A stretch of 36,127 nucleotides of DNA. Source: Leptolyngbya sp. FACHB-321. GTDB lineage: Bacteria; Cyanobacteriota; Cyanobacteriia; Leptolyngbyales; Leptolyngbyaceae. Positions 33,291 through 36,127 of this stretch are shown here, piece by piece. The position numbers were made by a program, and so were the translations under genes. Position 1 is the first letter of the stretch, and the number at the start of each line of letters is the position of its first letter. Where the stretch lies: positions 1 to 36,127 of the forward strand of contig NZ_JACJPI010000023.1 in assembly GCF_014695975.1 (NCBI RefSeq), in the 5' to 3' direction. The notes below the pieces were generated by a model, which saw nothing but the letters and a program-made list of their open reading frames with translations, made no database searches and had not been told where the DNA came from.

Positions 33291-33569
33291 AAGATCACCA
33301 GCAATTGGCGTGACGACTATGAGCGCAAGCTGCCAGATTACGAAGAAATGGGCATCGCTGAATACTGGATTGTCGATTATCTCGCGCTCGGAGCCAGTCG
33401 TCACATCGGTTCTCCGAAGCAGCCGTTAATCACCGTGTACCAGTTGCTTGATGGCGAGTATCAGTTCATGCAGTTTCGTGGTACTGAGCCAGTACGATCG
33501 CAGGTGTTTCCAAACTTGAGCTTGTCGGTTGACGACATTATTGCAGCCTTGCAGCCGCGCCAAAAGTAA
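33288..33569 (+). pseudogene. Uma2-family endonuclease-like protein, C-terminal half only
   Basis: The 93-residue frame reads KITSNWRDDYERKLPDYEEM, GIAEYWIVDYLALGASRHIG, SPKQPLITVYQLLDGEYQF and ends FPNLSLSVDDIIAALQPRQK. This is the second half of a Uma2 (DUF820) protein, a PD-(D/E)XK-like family abundant in cyanobacteria. Around 100 N-terminal residues, which carry the catalytic Asp and part of the motif, are missing. It abuts the TetR remnant in opposite orientation, so a rearrangement removed both ends. The frame opens with TTG and has no ribosome binding site. Confidence 0.7.
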
Positions 33570-33776
33570 CGAAGTGCTGACTTGCTGACTCCTTTGAGTG
33601 TCCGACCAGCTTTCAATCGCTTAGTGATTGAGTACCCCAGGGGCTTTGTCTTAGAAATTTAAAGCAGTATGTTGAAGATCGAGGCAGTAGCACATAGGTT
33701 AACAACTCGAATAGAGCAGATTTATGAGATTAGTTATGAATGATGAAGGATGCTTCATAGCGGCTCGTTTGGAACG

Positions 33777-34319
33777 TTATGTGCCAAGATTAGACGGCAA
33801 ATACTGAAAATCGAGGAATTCGGTATGAATGGTAAGTGTCTTTGCGGTGCAATCACTGTCCTAACGCCAGACAAAAAGAACATAGATGCTTGTCATTGCG
33901 GGATGTGTCGGCGATGGGGAGGCGGACCAGCATTAGGTGTAGCTTGTGGCTCAGATGTGCAAATAGACGGCGTTGATAAACTGAAAGTGTACAAGTCCTC
34001 AGAATGGGCTGAAAGAGCGTTCTGTGGTGAATGCGGTACGCATATTTTTTACAGGTTGCTGGCTACTAATGAATATTTTGTCCCAGCAGGCCTTTTTCAA
34101 AATGAAATTGAGTTTGAGTTTAAGGAGCAAATCTTTATAGACGTGAAACCTGGTTACTATGAATTTGCCAATCAAACCTTAAATATGACAGAAGCAGAAG
34201 TATTTGCTAAGTTTGCGTCAAGTGAGAATATTGAAGGCACATAACAATGGCGCTGCACCGGAACCCCCTATTCAGTTGACTAAGTAGCAAAGATTATCTG
34301 CATTCAGTGAGCGCGGACG
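33777..34319 (+). mobile_element. Integron-type gene cassette carrying a GFA-family gene
   Basis: The left boundary is G^TTATGTGCC (crossover between 33776 and 33777) and the right boundary is G^TTAGGC (between 34319 and 34320). The ten bases GTTATGTGCC at the left are exactly complementary to GGCACATAAC (34236-34245) at the start of the attC-like site. This is expected, because R' and R'' of one cassette rejoin in the circular form. The 543-bp cassette contains one gene in the usual orientation with its stop overlapping attC. No integrase gene or attI was found in this window. Confidence 0.62.
33825..34244 (+). CDS. GFA family (glutathione-dependent formaldehyde-activating-like) protein
   Basis: From the ATG at 33825 (AGGA 7 bp upstream) the 139-residue protein has the zinc-binding pattern of the GFA fold: GKCLCGAITV near the start, CHCGMCRR near 25 and FCGECGTHIF near 70. 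It then has the WxxL-like barrel and PAGLFQNE region. The name reflects a family whose founding member is proposed to condense glutathione with formaldehyde; most members are uncharacterised. It is the only gene of the cassette and its stop codon TAA (34242-34244) lies inside the attC-like site. A further in-frame Met 25 codons upstream is less likely. Confidence 0.88.
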   Translation: MNGKCLCGAITVLTPDKKNIDACHCGMCRRWGGGPALGVACGSDVQIDGVDKLKVYKSSEWAERAFCGECGTHIFYRLLATNEYFVPAGLFQNEIEFEFKEQIFIDVKPGYYEFANQTLNMTEAEVFAKFASSENIEGT

Positions 34320-34325
34320 TTAGGC
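34236..34325 (+). other. attC-like recombination site of an integron cassette
   Basis: R'' GGCACATAAC, L'' GGCGCTGCAC, and on the right L' GTGAGCGC followed by GGACGTTAGGC. The reverse complement of the right arm (TAACGTCCGCGCTCAC) matches the left arm (TAACAATGGCGCTGCAC) over TAAC, GCGCT and CAC. The left arm carries one extra G, the extrahelical base seen in true attC sites. GTTAGGC fits GTTRRRY. Total length 90 bp with a poorly conserved middle. Confidence 0.65.
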
Positions 34326-34351
34326 ATGATAAATTGTATGCTTAGAAACTG

Positions 34352-34615
34352 TATGGCAATCAGAAAATCATAGCCCTACAAAGTATTTTCAGTTCCAGAC
34401 TCGACACGCTGAGTCATCTCTTAGAGGTTTCAGAGGCCCTTTCCGCAGACAACTTAGAGGTTCTATTGCATTGCCGCATCGCTCCCGATATGTTTCCTTT
34501 CAGCACACAGATAGCGTTTGGTTGCAATCAGCCCTGTAACTTCGCCTTGTGCTTAGGACAATCGGCAAATAAGCCTCTTCGACCGGAACTTGGCATATTG
34601 TCACTGTCTATATAG
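34352..34615 (+). pseudogene. DUF1993 protein, start-less fragment
   Basis: A frame open between two stops reads LQSIFSSRLDTLSHLLEVSE, ALSADNLEVLLHCRIAPDMF, PFSTQIAFGCNQPCNFALCL and stops at TAG 34613-34615. The block RLAPDMFPFxxQI is the signature of DUF1993, a family of about 170 residues. No ATG or GTG precedes the conserved part and the last third is missing. It lies directly after the attC-like site, so it probably belonged to the next cassette. Confidence 0.6.
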
Positions 34616-34664
34616 GTCTGTGGCTTAAACATTGGTAAATTCTGAAGCGATCGTAAGTTGAGCA

Positions 34665-35048
34665 ATGAAAGTTCGATCTGCCACTCCTGATGATGTATCT
34701 CTGATTTTCTCGTTCATCCAGAAGAAATCAGAATTTGACCGTAACATTGGTGCATTCTCTGGTGTGCTGCAAGTATCCGAAGACAAAATACACAAGACAC
34801 TTTTCGGAGCAATGCCCTTTTCTTACATTTTGTTTGCAGAGTTTTCAGTGCATGAGGTTGGTTTTGCTTTATATGGTTTCAGGTACTCATCCTTTGCCGG
34901 TCAGCCGAGCCTTTGGCTTGATGATCTGTACGTAGATGACAAGATGAGAAGTCAGGGTGCAGAAGTTACGGAGCAGCATGGTAACCAATGTTTTTTGAGG
35001 TGGGTTCCGTGGGCAGATATACAGCTAGTCGATAAAGCGGACGGTTGA
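34665..35048 (+). pseudogene. GNAT-type N-acetyltransferase with an internal deletion
   Basis: The 127-residue frame starts MKVRSATPDDVSLIFSFIQK and has the GNAT middle strands with WLDDLYVDDKMRSQGA. The Q/RxxGxG/A motif should then be followed by a helix and two more strands. Instead the sequence jumps directly to EVTEQHGNQCFLRWVP, which looks like the very end of the same protein type. About 35 residues are missing, so acetyl-CoA binding is probably lost. It may belong to the cassette that begins at 34320; no second attC was found behind it. Confidence 0.65.
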
Positions 35049-35295
35049 GAGGTCTTGGTGGAGTTGTCAAAGTTATCTACCGCCACTTATTGGGGCCGTT
35101 ACGCCGCTGAGTTAGCTTGGGACGCGCTCCAACCTGAGCTAAGCTGATTGTTTTTCGCCCTCTGGATCAATAAGAGTGACAACGGGCTGTTGACCAGGTG
35201 AAAGCGCTCGGCTGTAGCAAAAGAATGAAGGATGAATCGAAGCCCTAGCTCAAAGGAAGTTTCAAGGTTTATGTCTGTCTTAACGTTGTCTTTGA

Positions 35296-35388
35296 CTGCT
35301 ATATGAGCCTGAAAATTCCTGCAATCCCTACTGGGACAAAAATGAGGTCACCGTTGCAGACCTGGATGGTTACCGAGTCGTTTTATAG
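35296..35388 (+). pseudogene. VOC/glyoxalase-family C-terminal scrap
   Basis: The frame EPENSCNPYWDKNEVTVADL followed by DGYRVVL and a stop is the usual C-terminal end of VOC-fold proteins (NPYWxxxGxTxxDPDGYRVVL). A stop codon (TGA 35293-35295) cuts it from any upstream sequence. The remaining DNA from 35049 to 35295 carries no gene I can support, apart from a small inverted repeat near 35110-35140 (TTAGCT...AGCTAA). Confidence 0.5.
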
Positions 35389-35516
35389 AAGGCTGAGTGG
35401 AGCTTGTAGCAGCGCGATCGCAAAGCTAGAACCGAGTCGCAGCGCCTTAGAAAGCTGGCACTACATCACTCTGCGCCTGTTCTTACCAAGTTTCTTCAAA
35501 AAGATCGCTGGCTCCC

Positions 35517-35573
35517 TTGACCGAAAAACCGTCCAGACAGTATAGTAAAACTGTTGGTGTACCGTCTAGACGG
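35517..35573 (+). promoter_or_regulatory. Promoter with operator-like palindromes upstream of the TetR gene
   Basis: TTGACC (35517-35522) and TATAGT (35541-35546) are separated by 18 bp, a good sigma-70-type pair. The perfect 12-bp palindrome CCGTCTAGACGG (35562-35573) lies just after the -10 box, and a related site CCGTCCAGACAG (35529-35540) lies between the boxes. Both positions suit repression, so the encoded TetR protein probably regulates itself. Confidence 0.65.
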
Positions 35574-35600
35574 CTTTAGAAAACTACTGCTGGTGTTCCT

Positions 35601-36127
35601 GTGGTTCCGATCAAAAAGTCACAAGTGCGGTCGCTTACCCATAGCACCTTGCTGCGTGCTGCTGCTCAGGTCATTCTCGACAAAGGTGTGGAGGCACTGA
35701 CGCTCGATGCAGTGGCGCATCAAGCTGGAGTTAGTAAAGGCGGCTTGCTCTACCATTTCCCCAATAAGAATGCCTTAGTGGTGGGCTTAGGTGAGCAACT
35801 AATTCAAGATTTTGAAGCGGCGCTACAAGCGGAGTTTGACCAAGATGATGCACCGGGCACTCCAGGGCAGTGGGTCAGGGCGTATATTCGCTCGACGTTG
35901 CGGATGAGCAAACAGTCATTAGCGTTGATTGCCCGTTTGACATCGCTGATTGTAGAGATGCCGCCTGAGCTACTGCAGTTTGCTGAGGCGTATGAACAGC
36001 GCTGTCGGCAACGACTCGAAACTGATGGACTTGACCCAACCCAAGCAACCATTATTCAGTTGGCGATCGATGGCTTGTGGTTTTCGGAAGTGTTCCAACT
36101 GGGCGCACCCGATGAACCTCGTCGCGC
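35601..36127 (+). CDS. TetR/AcrR-family regulator, 3' end beyond window
   Basis: From the GTG at 35601 (first possible start after the stop near 35576) the protein reads IKKSQVRSLTHSTLLRAAAQ, VILDKGVEALTLDAVAHQAG and VSKGGLLYHFPNKNALVVGL. This is a complete TetR helix-turn-helix domain (about residues 14-60). A helical C-terminal ligand-binding domain follows and runs off the window without a stop. The promoter just upstream has two operator-like palindromes, so auto-repression is likely. The ligand cannot be read from the sequence. No ribosome binding site is evident before the GTG. Confidence 0.85.
   Translation, partial: MVPIKKSQVRSLTHSTLLRAAAQVILDKGVEALTLDAVAHQAGVSKGGLLYHFPNKNALVVGLGEQLIQDFEAALQAEFDQDDAPGTPGQWVRAYIRSTLRMSKQSLALIARLTSLIVEMPPELLQFAEAYEQRCRQRLETDGLDPTQATIIQLAIDGLWFSEVFQLGAPDEPRR

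Noticed and set aside
35303-35545. 80-codon plus-strand frame before the TetR promoter
   Set aside because: It runs out of frame across the VOC scrap and into the promoter; no domain or binding site supports it.

Overview
The window looks like chromosomal DNA of a cyanobacterium. GCGATCGC (HIP1-type) octamers and GCGATCG variants are scattered through nearly all the intact genes. The protein repertoire also fits: multi-PAS hybrid kinases, a REC-winged helix-Hpt-REC-GGDEF regulator, a Nif11-type peptide leader with LanM, and Uma2 and NERD remnants. No rRNA or tRNA gene was seen. The genus cannot be fixed from the sequence alone.

Layout. (1) Positions 1-3300 are a graveyard of mobile and defence-type genes. 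It holds the start of an IS630-type transposase, a DUF1016/YhcG nuclease remnant, a 220-bp MITE-like element with 50-bp inverted ends, a PD-(D/E)XK-type gene with two compensating frameshifts, a broken IS605-type TnpB, and the 3' end of a group II intron. (2) Positions 3311-11076, all on the minus strand, form a class II lanthipeptide locus: a ProcM-like lanM with a CCG zinc motif, a Nif11-leader precursor, an unknown 347-aa protein, a C39-peptidase ABC exporter, and an unusually short HlyD-like protein. (3) Positions 11402-13445 encode a CheY-like regulator and a REC-PAS histidine kinase. (4) Positions 13625-16322, plus strand, encode a VOC-like small protein, an O-methyltransferase and a secreted protein. 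(5) Positions 16353-22122, minus strand, encode a large PAS/GAF hybrid kinase overlapping a five-domain response regulator. (6) Positions 22132-23273 hold a truncated NERD gene and three small overlapping unknown genes. (7) Positions 23343-31014, minus strand, are a compact five-gene operon: SWIM zinc finger protein, DUF5691, MoxR-type AAA ATPase, DUF5682 and a VWA protein. (8) Positions 31365-36127 carry a cupin and an adenosine deaminase family gene, then a second graveyard (IS1-type, TetR, Uma2, DUF1993, GNAT and VOC remnants). This includes a well-formed integron-type gene cassette with an attC-like site around a GFA-family gene. A TetR-family regulator with operator-like palindromes at its own promoter runs off the right end.

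How the parts work together. In the RiPP locus, LanM is expected to dehydrate Thr residues of the 24-residue core and cyclise onto its single Cys. The C39 exporter should cut after Gly-Gly and export the product. The missing central part of the HlyD-like protein raises the question of how export crosses the outer membrane. The SWIM-to-VWA operon is organised like a multi-component MoxR/VWA machine of unknown function. Together with the CCG-type lanthipeptide locus and the attC cassette, it is the most interesting content here. All assignments come from reading motifs and translations; no database search was run.
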